64,000 bases of DNA from Tomocerus qinae (Eukaryota; Arthropoda; Collembola; Entomobryomorpha; Tomoceridae): assembly GCA_020055645.1 (NCBI GenBank), contig JAECZT010000019.1, positions 80,161-144,160 of the forward strand, written 5' to 3'. Shown here piece by piece: positions 22,401 through 37,800 of this stretch. A program made the translations under genes and the position numbers. Within the stretch, counting starts at the first letter, position 1, and every line of letters starts with the position of its first letter. Under the pieces are notes generated by a model. It was given only the letters and a program-made list of their open reading frames with translations, was not told the origin of the DNA and searched no databases.

Positions 22401-25400
22401 GTATTCTTTCGAGGCTACTCGAATTCTTTCGAGGCTACTCGAATTCTTTCGAGGCTACTCGAATTCTTTCGAGGCTACTCGAATTCTTTCGAGGCTACTC
22501 GAATTCTTTCGAGGCTACTCGAATTCTTTCGAAGGCTACTCGAATTCTTTCGAGGCTACTCGAATTCTTTCGAGGCTACTCGAATTCTTTCGAGGCAACT
22601 CCAATTCTTTCGACGCTACTCGAAGTCTTTCGAGGCTACTCGAGTTGTTTCGAGGCTACCCGAATCCTTCCAAGGCTACCTCAATTCTTTCGAAATTACT
22701 CGAATTCTTTCGAGACTGCTAGAATTCTTTCAAGTCTACTCGAATCTTATCGAAGCTATTCGAATTTATTCAAAGCTATTTAAATTGTCTCGAGAGTTTT
22801 CGAATTTCTTCGAGGCAACTCGGATTCTTTCAAACAACAAAGAACTGTTTGCTGGCTACTTGAAATCGTTCAAGGCTATTGGAATTATTTCGAAGCTACT
22901 AGAATTCTTTTGAGTCTACTTGAATTCGATCTACGACAACTGAAATGTTTCGTGGTGTCTCGAAGCCTGTTTAGGCTACTGGATTTCTTTCGAGGCTACT
23001 CGAATTCTTTCGAGCTACTCGAATTCCTTCGAAGCATTTCGAATTCTTTCGAGGCTACTCGAAATGTTTCGAGGCTACTCGAAATGTTTCGAGGCTACTC
23101 GAAATCTTTCGAGGCTACTCGAAATCTTTCGAAGCAAGTCGAATTCTTTCGAAGCCACTCGAATTTTTTCAAAGTTACTCGTATTCTTTCGAGGCTACTC
23201 GAATTCTTTCGAGGCTACTCGAATTCTTTCGTGGCTACCCGAATTCTTTTGAGGCTACCTTAGTTCGTTCGAGGCTACCCGAGTAATTTCTATGTTACTC
23301 GAATTTTTTCGAGGCTACTCGAAATCTTTCGAGGCTACTCGAAATCTTTCGAGGCTACTCGAAATCTTTCGAGGATACTCGAAATCTTTCGAGGCTACTC
23401 GAAATGTTTCGAGGCTACTCGAAATGTTTCGAGGCTACTCGAAATGTTTCGAGGCTACTCGAAAACTTTCGAGGCTACTCGAAAACTTTCGAGGCTACTC
23501 GAAATCTTTCGAAGCAAGTCGAATTCTTTCGACGCCACTCGAATTTTTTCAAAGTTACTCGTATTCTTTCGAGGCTACTCGAATTCTTTCGAGGCAAATC
23601 CAATTCTTTCGACGCTACTCGAAGTCTTTCGAGGCTACTCGAGTTGTTTCGAGGCTACCCGAATCCTTCCAAGGCTACCTGAATTCTTTCGAAATTACTC
23701 GAATTCTTTCGAGACTGCTAAAATTCTTTCAAGTCTACTCGAATCTTATCGAAGCTATTCGAATTTATTCAAAGCTATTTAAATTGTCTCGAGAGTTTTC
23801 GAATTCCTTCGAGGCAACTCGGATTCTTTCAAACAACAAAGAACTGTTTGCTGGCTACTTGAAATCGTTCAAGGCTATTGGAATTATTTCGAAGCTACTA
23901 GAATTCTTTTGAGTCTACTTGAATTCGATCTACGACAACTGAAATGTTTCGTGGTGTCTCGAAGCCTGTTTAGGCTACTGGAATTCTTTCGAGGCTACTC
24001 GAATTCTTTCGAGGATACTCGAATTCCTTCGAAGCATTTCGAATTCTTTCGAGGCTACTCGAATCCTTTCGAAGCTACTTGAATTATTTTAAAGCTATTC
24101 GATTTCTTTCAAAGATATTCGAAGTGTCTTAAGGGTACTCGAATTCCTTAGTGGCTACTCGGATACTTTCAAGCTACAAAGAATTTTTTCGAAGCTACCC
24201 GAATTCTTTTGAGGTTACTCGAATTCTTTCGAGGTTACTCGAATTCTTTCGAATTTACTCGAATTCTTTCGAGGTTACTCGAATTCTTTCGAGGTTACTC
24301 GAATTCTTTCGAGGTTACTCGAATTCTTTCGAGGTTACTCGAATTCTTTCGAGGTTACTCGAATTCTTTCGAGGTGACTCAAATTGTTTCGAGGCTACTC
24401 GAATCCTTTCGAGGCTACTCGACACCTTTCAAGGCTACTCGAATTCTTTCGAGGCTACTCGAATTCTTTCGAGGCTACTCGAATTCTTTCGAAGCTACTC
24501 GAATTCTAGCGAGGCTACTCGAATTCCTTCATGGCTATTCGAATTACTTCAAAGCTATTCGAAGTGTCTTGACAGTACTCCAATTTCTTGGAAGCAACTC
24601 GGATCCTTTCAAGCTACCTAGAATATTTTCGCGGCTACCCGAATTCTTTTGAGGCTACCTTAGTTCGTTCGAGGCTACCCGAGTAATTTCTATGTTACTC
24701 GAATTTTTCAGAGGCTACTCAAAATCTTTCGAGGCTACTCGAAATCTTTCGAGGCTACTCGAAATCTTTCGAGGCTACTCGAATTCTTTCGAGGCTACTC
24801 GAATTCTTTCGAGGCTACTCGAATTCTTTCGAGGCTACTCGAATTCTTTCGAGGCTACTCGAATTCTTTCGAGCTACTCGAATTCTTTTGAGGCTACTCG
24901 AATTCTTTCGAGGCTACTCGAATTCTTTGGAGGCTACTCGAATTCTTTCGAGGCAACTCCAATTCTTTCGACGCTACTCGAAGTCTTTCGAGGCTACTCG
25001 AGTTGTTTCGAGGCTACCCGAATCCTTCCAAGGCTACCTCAATTCTTTCGAAATTACTCGAATTCTTTCGAGACTGCTAGAATTCTTTCAAGTCTACTCG
25101 AATCTTATCGAAGCTATTCGAATTTATTCAAAGCTATTTAAATTGTCTCGAGAGTTTTCGAATTCCTTCGAGGCAACTCGGATTCTTTCAAACAACAAAG
25201 AACTGTTTGCTGGCTACTTGAAATCGTTCAAGGCTATTGGAATTATTTCGAAGCTACTAGAGTTCTTTTGAGTCTACTTGAATTCGATCTACGACAACTG
25301 AAATGTTTCGTGGTGTCTCGAAGCCTGTTTAGGCTACTGGATTTCTTTCGTGGCTACTCGAATTCTTTCGAGGCTACTCGAATTCCTTCGAAGCATTTCG

Positions 25401-27106
25401 AATTCTTTCGAGGCTACTCGAATCCTTTCGAAGCTACTTGAATTATTTTAAAGCTATTCGATTTCTTTCAAAGATATTCGAAGTGTCTTAAGGGTACTCG
25501 AATTCTTTAGTGGCTACTCGGATACTTTTAAGCTACAAAGAACTTTTTCGAAGCTACCCGAATTCTTTTGAGGTTACTCGAATTCTTTCGAGGTTATTCG
25601 AATTGTTTCGAGGCTACTCGAATCCTTTCAAGGCTACTCGAATTCTTTCGAGGCTACCTGAATTCGTTCGAGGTTACTCGAATTCTTTCGAGGCTACTCG
25701 AATCCTTTCAAGGCTACTCGAATTCTTTCGAGGCTACCTGAATTCGTTCGAGGTTACTCGAATTCTTTCGAGGTTATTCGAATTGTTTCGAGGCCACTCG
25801 AATCCTTTTAAGGCTACTCGAATTCTTTCGAGGCTACCTGAATTCGTTCGAGGCCCGATTTCTTTCGATGCTACTCGAATTTTTTCGAGGTTACTTGAAA
25901 TCCTTCGAGGCTACTCAAATTCTTCCGAGGCTACTGGAATTCTTTCGATGCTACGCGAATTCTTTTGAGGCTACTCGATTTCATTTGATGCTATTCGAAA
26001 TCTTGCGAGGCAACTCGAATTTTTTCGAGCCTACTCGAATTCTTTCGAGGCTACTCGAACTATTTCGAAGCTACTCGAATTCTTTCGAGACTACTCAAAC
26101 TCTTCCGAGGCTACTCGAATTCTTGCGAGGCTACTAGAATTCTTTGGGGCTCCTCGAATCTTTTCGAAGCTATTCGTATTTTTTCAAAGCTGTTTAAATT
26201 GTCTCGAAGGTACTCGAATTTCTTCGAGGAAACTCGGATTCTTTCAAACAACAAAGAATTGTTTCGTGGCTACTTGAATTCTTTTGAGTCTACTCTAATT
26301 CGTTCTACGGCAACTGAATTATTTCGTGGGGTCTCGAAAATCTTTTTAGGCTACTGGAATTCTTTCGAGGCTACTCGAATTCTTTCGAAGCATTTCGGAT
26401 TCTTTCGAGGCTACTCGAATCCTTTCGAAGCTACTTGAATTATTTTAAAGCTATTCGATTTCTTTAAAAGATATTCGAAGTGTCTTAAGGGTGCTCGAAT
26501 TCCTTAGCGGCTACTCGGATACTTTCAAGCTACAAAGAATTTTTTCGAAGCTACCCGATTTCTTTTGAGGTTACTCGAATTCTTTCGAGGTTACTCGAAT
26601 TCTTTCGAGGTTACTCGAATTCTTTCGAGGTTACTCGAATTCTTTCGAGGTGACTCGAATTGTTTCGAGGCTACTCGAATCCTTTCGAGGCTACTCGAAT
26701 CCTTTCGAGGCTACTCGAATCCTTTCGAGGCTACTCGAATCCTTTCAAGGCTACTCGAATTCTTTCGAGGCTACTCGAATTCTAGCGAGGCTACTCGAAT
26801 TCCTTCATGGCTATTCGAATTACTTCAAAGCTATTCGAAGTGTCTTGACAGTACTCCAATTTCTTGGAAGCAACTCGGATCCTTCCAAGCTACCTAGAAT
26901 ATTTTCGTGGCTACCCGAATTCTTTTGAGGTTACTCGAATTCTTTCGAGGTTATTCGAATTGTTTCGAGGCTACTCGAATTCTTTCGAGGCTCCCTGAAT
27001 TCGTTCGAGGTTACTCGAATTCTTTCGAGGCTACTCGAATCCTTTCGAGGCTACTCGAATCCTTTCAAGGCTACTCGAATTCTTTCGAGGCTACCTGAAT
27101 TCGTTC
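19453..27106 (+). repeat. SatB higher-order repeat copy 1, about 7.65 kb
   Basis: Bounded by successive in-register occurrences of the rare variant GAGGCCCGATTTCTTTCG at 19453 and 27107. The marker occurs once more inside, at 25850. Long stretches match copy 2 at offsets of 7631-7654 bp. The copy also contains an internal duplication of about 2.42 kb (blocks near 21731-22232 recur near 24151-24652). No non-satellite insert is present; the position where copies 3 and 4 carry one is intact at 22731-22740 (CAAGTCTACT). Confidence 0.85.
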
Positions 27107-30100
27107 GAGGCCCGATTTCTTTCGATGCTACTCGAATTTTTTCGAGGTTACTTGAAATCCTTCGAGGCTACTCAAATTCTTCCGAGGCTACTGGAATTCT
27201 TTCGATGCTACGCGAATTCTTTTGAGGCTACTCGATTTCATTTGATGCTATTTGAAATCTTGCGAGGCAACTCGAATTTTTTCGAGCCTACTCGAATTCT
27301 TTCGAGGCTACTCGAACTATTTCGAAGCTACTCGAATTCTTTCGAGACTACTCAAACTCTTCCGAGGCTACTCAAACTCTTCCGAGGCTACTCGAATTCT
27401 TGCGAGGCTACTAGAATTCTTTGGGGCTCCTCGAATCTTTTCGAAGCTATTCGTATTTTTTCAAAGCTGTTTAAATTGTCTCGAAGGTACTCGAATTCCT
27501 TCGAGGAAACTCGGATTCTTTCAAACAACAAAGAATTGTTTCGTGGCTACTTGAATTCTTTTGAGTCTACTCTAATTCGTTCTACGGCAACTGAATTATT
27601 TCGTGGGGTCTCGAAAATCTTTTTAGGCTACTGGAATTTTTTCTTGGCTACTCGAATTCTTTCGAAGCATTTCGGATTCTTTCGAGGCTACTCGAATCCT
27701 TTCGAAGCTACTTGAATTATTTTAAAGCTATTCGATTTCTTTAAAAGATATTCGAAGTGTCTTAAGGGTACTCGAATTCCTTAGCGGCTACTCGGATACT
27801 TTCAAGCTACAAAGAATTTTTTCGAAGCTACGCGAATTCTTTTGAGGTTACTCGAATTCTTTCGAGGTTACTCGAATTCTTTCGAGGTTACTCGAATTCT
27901 TTCGAGGTTACTCGAATTCTTTCGAGGTTACTCGAATTCTTTCGAGGTTACTCGAATTCTTTCGAGGTTACTCGAATTCTTTCGAGGTTACTCGAATTCT
28001 TTCGAGGTGACTCGAATTGTTTCGAGGCTACTCGAATTCTTTCGAAGCTACTCGAATTCTAGCGAGGCTACTCGAATTCTTTCATAACTATTCGAATTAC
28101 TTCAAAGCTATTCGAAGTGTCTTGACAGTACTCCAATTTCTTGGAAGCAACTCGGATCCTTTCAAGCTACCTAGAATATTTTCGTGGCTACCCGAATTCT
28201 TTTGAGGCTACCTTAGTTCGTTCGAGGCTACCCGAGTAATTTCTATGTTACTCGAATTTTTTCGAGGCTACTCGAAATCTTTCGAGGCTACTCGAAATCT
28301 TTCGAGGCTACTCGAAATCTTTCGAGGCTACTCGAAATGTTTCGAGGCTACTCGAAATGTTTCGAGGCTACTCGAAATGTTTCGAGGCTACTCGAAATCT
28401 TTCGAGGCTACTCGAAATCTTTCGAAGCAAGTCGAATTCTTTCGAAGCCACTCGAATTTTTTCAAAGTTACTCGTATTCTTTCGAGGCTACTCGAATTCT
28501 TTCGAGGCTACTCGAATTCTTTCGTGGCTACCCGAATTCTTTTGAGGCTACCTTAGTTCGTTCGAGGCTACCCGAGTAATTTCTATGTTACTCGAATTTT
28601 TTCGAGGCTACTCGAAATCTTTCGAGGCTACTCGAAATCTTTCGAGGATACTCGAAATCTTTCGAGGCTACTCGAAATGTTTCGAGGCTACTCGAAATGT
28701 TTCGAGGCTACTCGAAAACTTTCGAGGCTACTCGAAATCTTTCGAAGCAAGTCGAATTCTTTCGACGCCACTCGAATTTTTTCAAAGTTAATCGTATTCT
28801 TTCGAGGCTACTCGAATTCTTTCGAGGCAACTCCAATTCTTTCGACGCTACTCGAAGTCTTTCGAGGCTACTCGAGTTGTTTCGAGGCTACCCGATTCCT
28901 TCCAAGGCTACCTGAATTCTTTCGAAATTACTCGAATTCTTTCGAGACTGCTAAAATTCTTTCAAGTCTACTCGAATCTTATCGAAGCTATTCGAATTTA
29001 TTCAAAGCTATTTAAATTGTCTCGAGAGTTTTCGAATTCCTTCGAGGCAACTCGGATTCTTTCAAACAACAAAGAACTGTTTGCTGGCTACTTGAAATCG
29101 TTCAAGGCTATTGGAATTATTTCGAAGCTACTAGAATTCTTTTGAGTCTACTTGAATTCGATCTACGACAACTGAAATGTTTCGTGGTGTCTCGAAGCCT
29201 GTTTAGGCTACTGGAATTCTTTCGAGGCTACTCGAATTCTTTCGAGGCTACTTGAATTCCTTCGAAGCATTTCGAATTCTTTCGAGGCTACTCGAATCCT
29301 TTCGAAGCTACTTGAATTATTTTAAAGCTATTCGATTTCTTTCAAAGATATTCGAAGTGTCTTAAGGGTACTCGAATTCCTTAGTGGCTACTCGGATAGT
29401 TTCAAGCTACAAAGAATTTTTCGAAGCTACCCGAATTCTTTTGAGGTTACTCGAATTCTTCCGAGGTTACTCGAATTCTTTCGAATTTACTCGAATTCTT
29501 TCGAGGTTACTCGAATTCTTTCGAGGTTACTCGAATTCTTTCGAGGTTACTCGAATTCTTTCGAGGTTACTCGAATTCTTTCGAGGTGACTCGAATTGTT
29601 TCGAGGCTACTCGAATCCTTTCGAGGCTACTCGAATCCTTTCAAGGCTACTCGAATTCTTTCGAGGCTACTCGAATTCTTTCGAGGCTACTCGAATTCTT
29701 TCGAAGCTACTCGAATTCTAGCGAGGCTACTCGAATTCCTTCATGGCTATTCGAATTACTTCAAAGCTATTCGAAGTGTCTTGACAGTACTCCAATTTCT
29801 TGGAAGCAACTCGGATCCTTTCAAGCTACCTAGAATATTTTCGCGGCTACCCGAATTCTTTTGAGGCTACCTTAGTTCGTTCGAGGCTACCCGAGTAATT
29901 TCTATGTTACTCGAATTTTTTCGAGGCTACTCGAAATCTTTCGAGAATACTCGAAATCTTTCGAGGCTACTCGAAATCTTTCGAAGCAAGTCGAATTCTT
30001 TCGACGCCACTCGAATTTTTTCAAAGTTACTCGTATTCTTTCGAGGCTACTCGAATTCTTTCGAGGCTACTCGAATTCTTTCGAGGCTACTCGAATTCTT

Positions 30101-33100
30101 TCGAGGCTACTCGAATTCTTTCGAGGCTACTCGAATTCTTTCGAGGCTACTCGAATTCTTTCGAGGCTACTCGAATTCTTTCGAGGCTACTCGAATTCTT
30201 TCGAGGCTACTCGAATTCTTTCGAGGCAACTCCAATTCTTTCGACGCTACTCGAAGTCTTTCGAGGCTACTCGAGTTGTTTCGAGGCTACCCGAATCCTT
30301 CCAAGGCTACCTCAATTCTTTCGAAATTACTCGAATTCTTTCGAGACTGCTAGAATTCTTTCAAGTCTACTCGAATCTTATCGAAGCTATTCGAATTTAT
30401 TCAAAGCTATTTAAATTGTCTCGAGAGTTTTCGAATTTCTTCGAGGCAACTCGGATTCTTTCAAACAACAAAGAACTGTTTGCTGGCTACTTGAAATCGT
30501 TCAAGGCTATTGGAATTATTTCGAAGCTACTAGAATTCTTTTGAGTCTACTTGAATTCGATCTACGACAACTGAAATGTTTCGTGGTGTCTCGAAGCCTG
30601 TTTAGGCTACTGGATTTCTTTCGAGGCTACTCGAATTCTTTCGAGGCTACTCGAATTCCTTCGAAGCATTTCGAATTCTTTCGAGGCTACTCGAAATGTT
30701 TCGAGGCTACTCGAAATGTTTCGAGGCTACTCGAAATCTTTCGAGGCTACTCGAAATCTTTCGAAGCAAGTCGAATTCTTTCGAAGCCACTCGAATTTTT
30801 TCAAAGTTACTCGTATTCTTTCGAGGCTACTCGAATTCTTTCGAGGCTACTCGAATTCTTTCGTGGCTACCCGAATTCTTTTGAGGCTACCTTAGTTCGT
30901 TCGAGGCTACCCGAGTAATTTCTATGTTACTCGAATTTTTTCGAGGCTACTCGAAATCTTTCGAGGCTACTCGAAATCTTTCGAGGCTACTCGAAATCTT
31001 TCGAGGCTACTCGAAATCTTTCGAGGATACTCGAAATCTTTCGAGGCTACTCGAAATGTTTCGAGGCTACTCGAAATGTTTCGAGGCTACTCGAAAACTT
31101 TCGAGGCTACTCGAAAACTTTCGAGGCTACTCGAAATCTTTCGAAGCAAGTCGAATTCTTTCGACGCCACTCGAATTTTTTCAAAGTTACTCGTATTCTT
31201 TCGAGGCTACTCGAATTCTTTCGAGGCAAATCCAATTCTTTCGACGCTACTCGAAGTCTTTCGAGGCTACTCGAGTTGTTTCGAGGCTACCCGAATCCTT
31301 CCAAGGCTACCTGAATTCTTTCGAAATTACTCGAATTCTTTCGAGACTGCTAAAATTCTTTCAAGTCTACTCGAATCTTATCGAAGCTATTCGAATTTAT
31401 TCAAAGCTATTTAAATTGTCTCGAGAGTTTTCGAATTCCTTCGAGGCAACTCGGATTCTTTCAAACAACAAAGAACTGTTTGCTGGCTACTTGAAATCGT
31501 TCAAGGCTATTGGAATTATTTCGAAGCTACTAGAATTCTTTTGAGTCTACTTGAATTCGATCTACGACAACTGAAATGTTTCGTGGTGTCTCGAAGCCTG
31601 TTTAGGCTACTGGAATTCTTTCGAGGCTACTCGAATTCTTTCGAGGATACTCGAATTCCTTCGAAGCATTTCGAATTCTTTCGAGGCTACTCGAATCCTT
31701 TCGAAGCTACTTGAATTATTTTAAAGCTATTCGATTTCTTTCAAAGATATTCGAAGTGTCTTAAGGGTACTCGAATTCCTTAGTGGCTACTCGGATACTT
31801 TCAAGCTACAAAGAATTTTTTCGAAGCTACCCGAATTCTTTTGAGGTTACTCGAATTCTTTCGAGGTTACTCGAATTCTTTCGAATTTACTCGAATTCTT
31901 TCGAGGTTACTCGAATTCTTTCGAGGTTACTCGAATTCTTTCGAGGTTACTCGAATTCTTTCGAGGTTACTCGAATTCTTTCGAGGTTACTCGAATTCTT
32001 TCGAGGTGACTCAAATTGTTTCGAGGCTACTCGAATCCTTTCGAGGCTACTCGAATCCTTTCAAGGCTACTCGAATTCTTTCGAGGCTACTCGAATTCTT
32101 TCGAGGCTACTCGAATTCTTTCGAAGCTACTCGAATTCTAGCGAGGCTACTCGAATTCCTTCATGGCTATTCGAATTACTTCAAAGCTATTCGAAGTGTC
32201 TTGACAGTACTCCAATTTCTTGGAAGCAACTCGGATCCTTTCAAGCTACCTAGAATATTTTCGCGGCTACCCGAATTCTTTTGAGGCTACCTTAGTTCGT
32301 TCGAGGCTACCCGAGTAATTTCTATGTTACTCGAATTTTTTCGAGGCTACTCAAAATCTTTCGAGGCTACTCGAAATCTTTCGAGGCTACTCGAAATCTT
32401 TCGAGGCTACTCGAATTCTTTCGAGGCTACTCGAATTCTTTCGAGGCTACTCGAATTCTTTCGAGGCTACTCGAATTCTTTCGAGGCTACTCGAATTCTT
32501 TCGAGGCTACTCGAATTCTTTTGAGGCTACTCGAATTCTTTCGAGGCTACTCGAATTCTTTGGAGGCTACTCGAATTCTTTCGAGGCAACTCCAATTCTT
32601 TCGACGCTACTCGAAGTCTTTCGAGGCTACTCGAGTTGTTTCGAGGCTACCCGAATCCTTCCAAGGCTACCTCAATTCTTTCGAAATTACTCGAATTCTT
32701 TCGAGACTGCTAGAATTCTTTCAAGTCTACTCGAATCTTATCGAAGCTATTCGAATTTATTCAAAGCTATTTAAATTGTCTCGAGAGTTTTCGAATTCCT
32801 TCGAGGCAACTCGGATTCTTTCAAACAACAAAGAACTGTTTGCTGGCTACTTGAAATCGTTCAAGGCTATTGGAATTATTTCGAAGCTACTAGAGTTCTT
32901 TTGAGTCTACTTGAATTCGATCTACGACAACTGAAATGTTTCGTGGTGTCTCGAAGCCTGTTTAGGCTACTGGATTTCTTTCGTGGCTACTCGAATTCTT
33001 TCGAGGCTACTCGAATTCCTTCGAAGCATTTCGAATTCTTTCGAGGCTACTCGAATCCTTTCGAAGCTACTTGAATTATTTTAAAGCTATTCGATTTCTT

Positions 33101-34856
33101 TCAAAGATATTCGAAGTGTCTTAAGGGTACTCGAATTCTTTAGTGGCTACTCGGATACTTTTAAGCTACAAAGAACTTTTTCGAAGCTACCCGAATTCTT
33201 TTGAGGTTACTCGAATTCTTTCGAGGTTATTCGAATTGTTTCGAGGCTACTCGAATCCTTTCAAGGCTACTCGAATTCTTTCGAGGCTACCTGAATTCGT
33301 TCGAGGTTACTCGAATTCTTTCGAGGCTACTCGAATCCTTTCAAGGCTACTCGAATTCTTTCGAGGCTACCTGAATTCGTTCGAGGTTACTCGAATTCTT
33401 TCGAGGTTATTCGAATTGTTTCGAGGCCACTCGAATCCTTTTAAGGCTACTCGAATTCTTTCGAGGCTACCTGAATTCGTTCGAGGCCCGATTTCTTTCG
33501 ATGCTACTCGAATTTTTTCGAGGTTACTTGAAATCCTTCGAGGCTACTCAAATTCTTCCGAGGCTACTGGAATTCTTTCGATGCTACGCGAATTCTTTTG
33601 AGGCTACTCGATTTCATTTGATGCTATTTGAAATCTTGCGAGGCAACTCGAATTTTTTCGAGCCTACTCGAATTCTTTCGAGGCTACTCGAACTATTTCG
33701 AAGCTACTCGAATTCTTTCGAGACTACTCAAACTCTTCCGAGGCTACTCGAATTCTTGCGAGGCTACTAGAATTCTTTGGGGCTCCTCGAATCTTTTCGA
33801 AGCTATTCGTATTTTTCAAAGCTGTTTAAATTGTCTCGAAGGTACTCGAATTTCTTCGAGGAAACTCGGATTCTTTCAAACAACAAAGAATTGTTTCGTG
33901 GCTACTTGAATTCTTTTGAGTCTACTCTAATTCGTTCTACGGCAACTGAATTATTTCGTGGGGTCTCGAAAATCTTTTTAGGCTACTGGAATTCTTTCGA
34001 GGCTACTCGAATTCTTTCGAAGCATTTCGGATTCTTTCGAGGCTACTCGAATCCTTTCAAGCTACTTGAATTATTTTAAAGCTATTCGATTTCTTTAAAA
34101 GATATTCGAAGTGTCTTAAGGGTGCTCGAATTCCTTAGCGGCTACTCGGATACTTTCAAGCTACAAAGAATTTTTTCGAAGCTACCCGAATTCTTTTGAG
34201 GTTACTCGAATTCTTTCGAGGTTACTCGAATTCTTTCGAGGTTACTCGAATTCTTTCGAGGTTACTCGAATTCTTTCGAGGTGACTCGAATTGTTTCGAG
34301 GCTACTCGAATCCTTTCGAGGCTACTCGAATCCTTTCGAGGCTACTCGAATCCTTTCGAGGCTACTCGAATCCTTTCAAGGCTACTCGAATTCTTTCGAG
34401 GCTACTCGAATTCTAGCGAGGCTACTCGAATTCCTTCATGGCTATTCGAATTACTTCAAAGCTATTCGAAGTGTCTTGACAGTACTCCAATTTCTTGGAA
34501 GCAACTCGGATCCTTCCAAGCTACCTAGAATATTTTCGTGGCTACCCGAATTCTTTTGAGGTTACTCGAATTCTTTCGAGGTTATTCGAATTGTTTCGAG
34601 GCTACTCGAATTCTTTCGAGGCTCCTGAATTCGTTCGAGGTTACTCGAATTCTTTCGAGGCTACTCGAATCCTTTCGAGGCTACTCGAATCCTTTCAAGG
34701 CTACTCGAATTCTTTCGAGGCTACCTGAATTCGTTCGAGGTTACTCGAATTCTTTCGAGGTTACTCGAATTCTTTCGAGGTTATTCGAATTGTTTCGAGG
34801 CTACTCGAATCCTTTTAAGGCTACTCGAATTCTTTCGAGGCTACCTGAATTCGTTC
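27107..34856 (+). repeat. SatB higher-order repeat copy 2, about 7.75 kb
   Basis: Tandem repeat of copy 1, bounded by the marker at 27107 and 34857, with the internal marker at 33483. Most differences are gains or losses of whole 20-bp units, so offsets drift between 7631 and 7654 bp. It also has a longer end segment (34.6-34.85 kb) with extra units that copy 1 lacks. Confidence 0.85.
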
Positions 34857-37800
34857 GAGGCCCGATTTCTTTCGATGCTACTCGAATTTTTTCGAGGTTA
34901 CTTGAAATCCTTCGAGGCTACTCAAATTCTTCCGAGGCTACTGGAATTCTTTCGATGCTACGCGAATTCTTTTGAGGCTACTCGATTTCATTTGATGCTA
35001 TTTGAAATCTTGCGAGGCAACTCGAATTTTTTCGAGCCTACTCGAATTCTTTCGAGGCTACTCGAACTATTTCGAAGCTACTCGAATTCTTTCGAGACTA
35101 CTCAAACTCTTCCGAGGCTACTCGAATTCTTGCGAGGCTACTAGAAATCTTTGGGGCTCCTCGAATCTTTTCGAAGCTATTCGTATTTTTTCAAAGCTGT
35201 TTAAATTGTCTCGAAGGTACTCGAATTCCTTCGAGGAAACTCGGATTCTTTCAAACAACAAAGAATTGTTTCGTGGCTACTTGAATTCTTTTGAGTCTAC
35301 TCTAATTCGTTCTACGGCAACTGACTTATTTCGTGGGGTCTCGAAAATCTTTTTAGGCTACTGGAATTCTTTCGAGGCTACTCGAATTCTTTCGAAGCAT
35401 TTCGGATTCTTTCGAGGCTACTCGAATCCTTTCGAAGCTACTTGAATTATTTTAAAGCTATTCGATTTCTTTAAAAGATATTCGAAGTGTCTTAAGGGTA
35501 CTCGAATTCCTTACCGGCTACTCGGATACTTTCAAGCTACAAAAGAATTTTTTCGAAGCTACCCGAATTCTTTTGAGGTTACTCGAATTCTTTCGAGGTT
35601 ACTCGAATTCTTTCGAGGTTACTCGAATTCTTTCGAGGTTACTCGAATTCTTTCGAGGTTACTCGAATTCTTTCGAGGTTACTCGAATTCTTTCGAGGTT
35701 ACTCGAATTCTTTCGAGGTTACTCGAATTCTTTCGAGGTGACTCGAATTGTTTCGAGGCTACTCGAATCCTTTCAAGGCTACTCGAATTCTTTCGAGGCT
35801 ACTCGAATTCTTTCGAGGCTACTCGAATTCTAGCGAGGCTACTCGAATTCCTTCATGGCTATTCGAATTACTTCAAAGCTATTCGAAGTGTCTTGACAGT
35901 ACTCCAATTTCTTGGAAGCAACTCGGATCCTTCCAAGCTACCTAGAATATTTTCGTGGCTACCCGAATTCTTTTGAGGCTACCTTAGTTCGTTCGAGGCT
36001 ACCCGAGTAATTTCTATGTTACTCGAATTTTTTCGAGGCTACTCAAAATCTTTCGAGGCTACTCAAAATCTTTCGAGGCTACTCAAAATCTTTCGAGGCT
36101 ACTCGAAATCTTTCGAGGCTACTCGAAATCTTTCGAGGCTACTCGAAATTTTTCGAGGCTACTCGAAATCTTTCGAAGCAAGTCGAATTCTTTCGACGCC
36201 ACTCGAATTTTTTCAGTTACTCGTATTCTTTTGAGGCTACTCGAATTCTTTCGAGGCTACTCGAATTCTTTCGAGGCTACTCGAGTTCTTTCGAGGCTAC
36301 TCGAATTCCTTCGAGGCAACTCCAATTCCTTCGACGCTTCTCGAAGTCTTTCGAGGCTACTCGAGTTGTTTCGAGGCTACCCGAATCCTTCCAAGGCTAC
36401 CTGAATTCTTTCGAAATTACTCGAATTCTTTCGAGACTGCTAGAATTCTTTCAAGTCTACTCGAATCTTATCGAAGCTATTCGAATTTATTCAAAGCTAT
36501 TTAAATTGTCTCGAGAGATTTCGAATTCCTTCGAGGCAACTCGAAATCTTTCGAGGCTGCTCGAAATCTTTCGAGGCTACTCGAAATCTTTCAAGGCTAC
36601 TCGAAATCTTTCGAGGCTACTCGAAATGTTTCGAGGCTACTCGAAAATCTTTCGAAGCAAGTCGAATTCTTTCGACGCCACTCGAATTTTTTCAAAGTTA
36701 CTCGTATTCTTTCGAGGCTACTCGAATTCTTTCGAGGCTACTCGAATTCTTTCGAGGCAACTCCAATTCTTTCGACGCTACTCGAAGTCTTTCGAGGCTA
36801 CTCGAGTTGTTTCAAGGCTACCCGAATCCTTCCAAGGCTACCTGAATTCTTTCGAAATTACTCCAATTCTTTCGACGCTACTCGAATTCTTTCGAGGCTA
36901 CTCGAATTCCTTCGAAGCATTTCGAATTCTTTCGAGGCTACTCGAGTCCTTTCGAAGCTACTTGAATTATTTTAAAGCTATTCGATTTCTTTCAAAGATA
37001 TTCGAAGTGTCTTAAGGGTACTCGAATTCCTTAGTGGCTACTCGGATACTTTTAAGCTACAAAGAACTTTTTCGAAGCTACCCGAATTCTTTTGAGGTTA
37101 CTCGAATTCTTTCGAGGTTATTTGAATTGTTTCGAGGCTACTCGAATCCTTTCAAGGCTACTCGAATTCTTTCGAGGCTACCTGAATTCGTTCGAGGTTA
37201 CTCGAATTCTTTCGAGGAGCTACTCGAATCCTTTCAAGGCTACTCGAATTCTTTCGAGGCTACCTGAATTCGTTCGAGGTTACTCGAATTCTTTCGAGGT
37301 TACTCGAATTCTTTCGAGGTTATTCGAATTGTTTCGGGCTACTCCAATCCTTTTAAGGCTACTCGAATTCTTTCGAGGCTACCTGAATTCGTTCGAGGCC
37401 CGATTTCTTTCGATGCTACTCGAATTTTTCGAGGTTACTTGAAATCCTTCGAGGCTACTCAAATTCTTCCGAGGCTACTGGAATTCTTTCGATGCTACGC
37501 GAATTCTTTTGAGGCTACTCGATTTCATTTGATGCTATTTGAAATCTTGCGAGGCAACTCGAATTTTTTCGAGCCTACTCGAATTCTTTCGAGGCTACTC
37601 GAACTATTTCGAAGCTACTCGAATTCTTTCGAGACTACTCAAACTCTTCCGAGGCTACTCAAATTCTTGCGAGGCTACTAGAATTCTTTGGGGCTCCTCG
37701 AATCTTTTCGAAGCTATTCGTATTTTTTCAAAGCTGTTTAAATTGTCTCGAAGGTACTCGAATTCCTTCGAGGAAACTCGGATTCTTTCAAACAACAAAG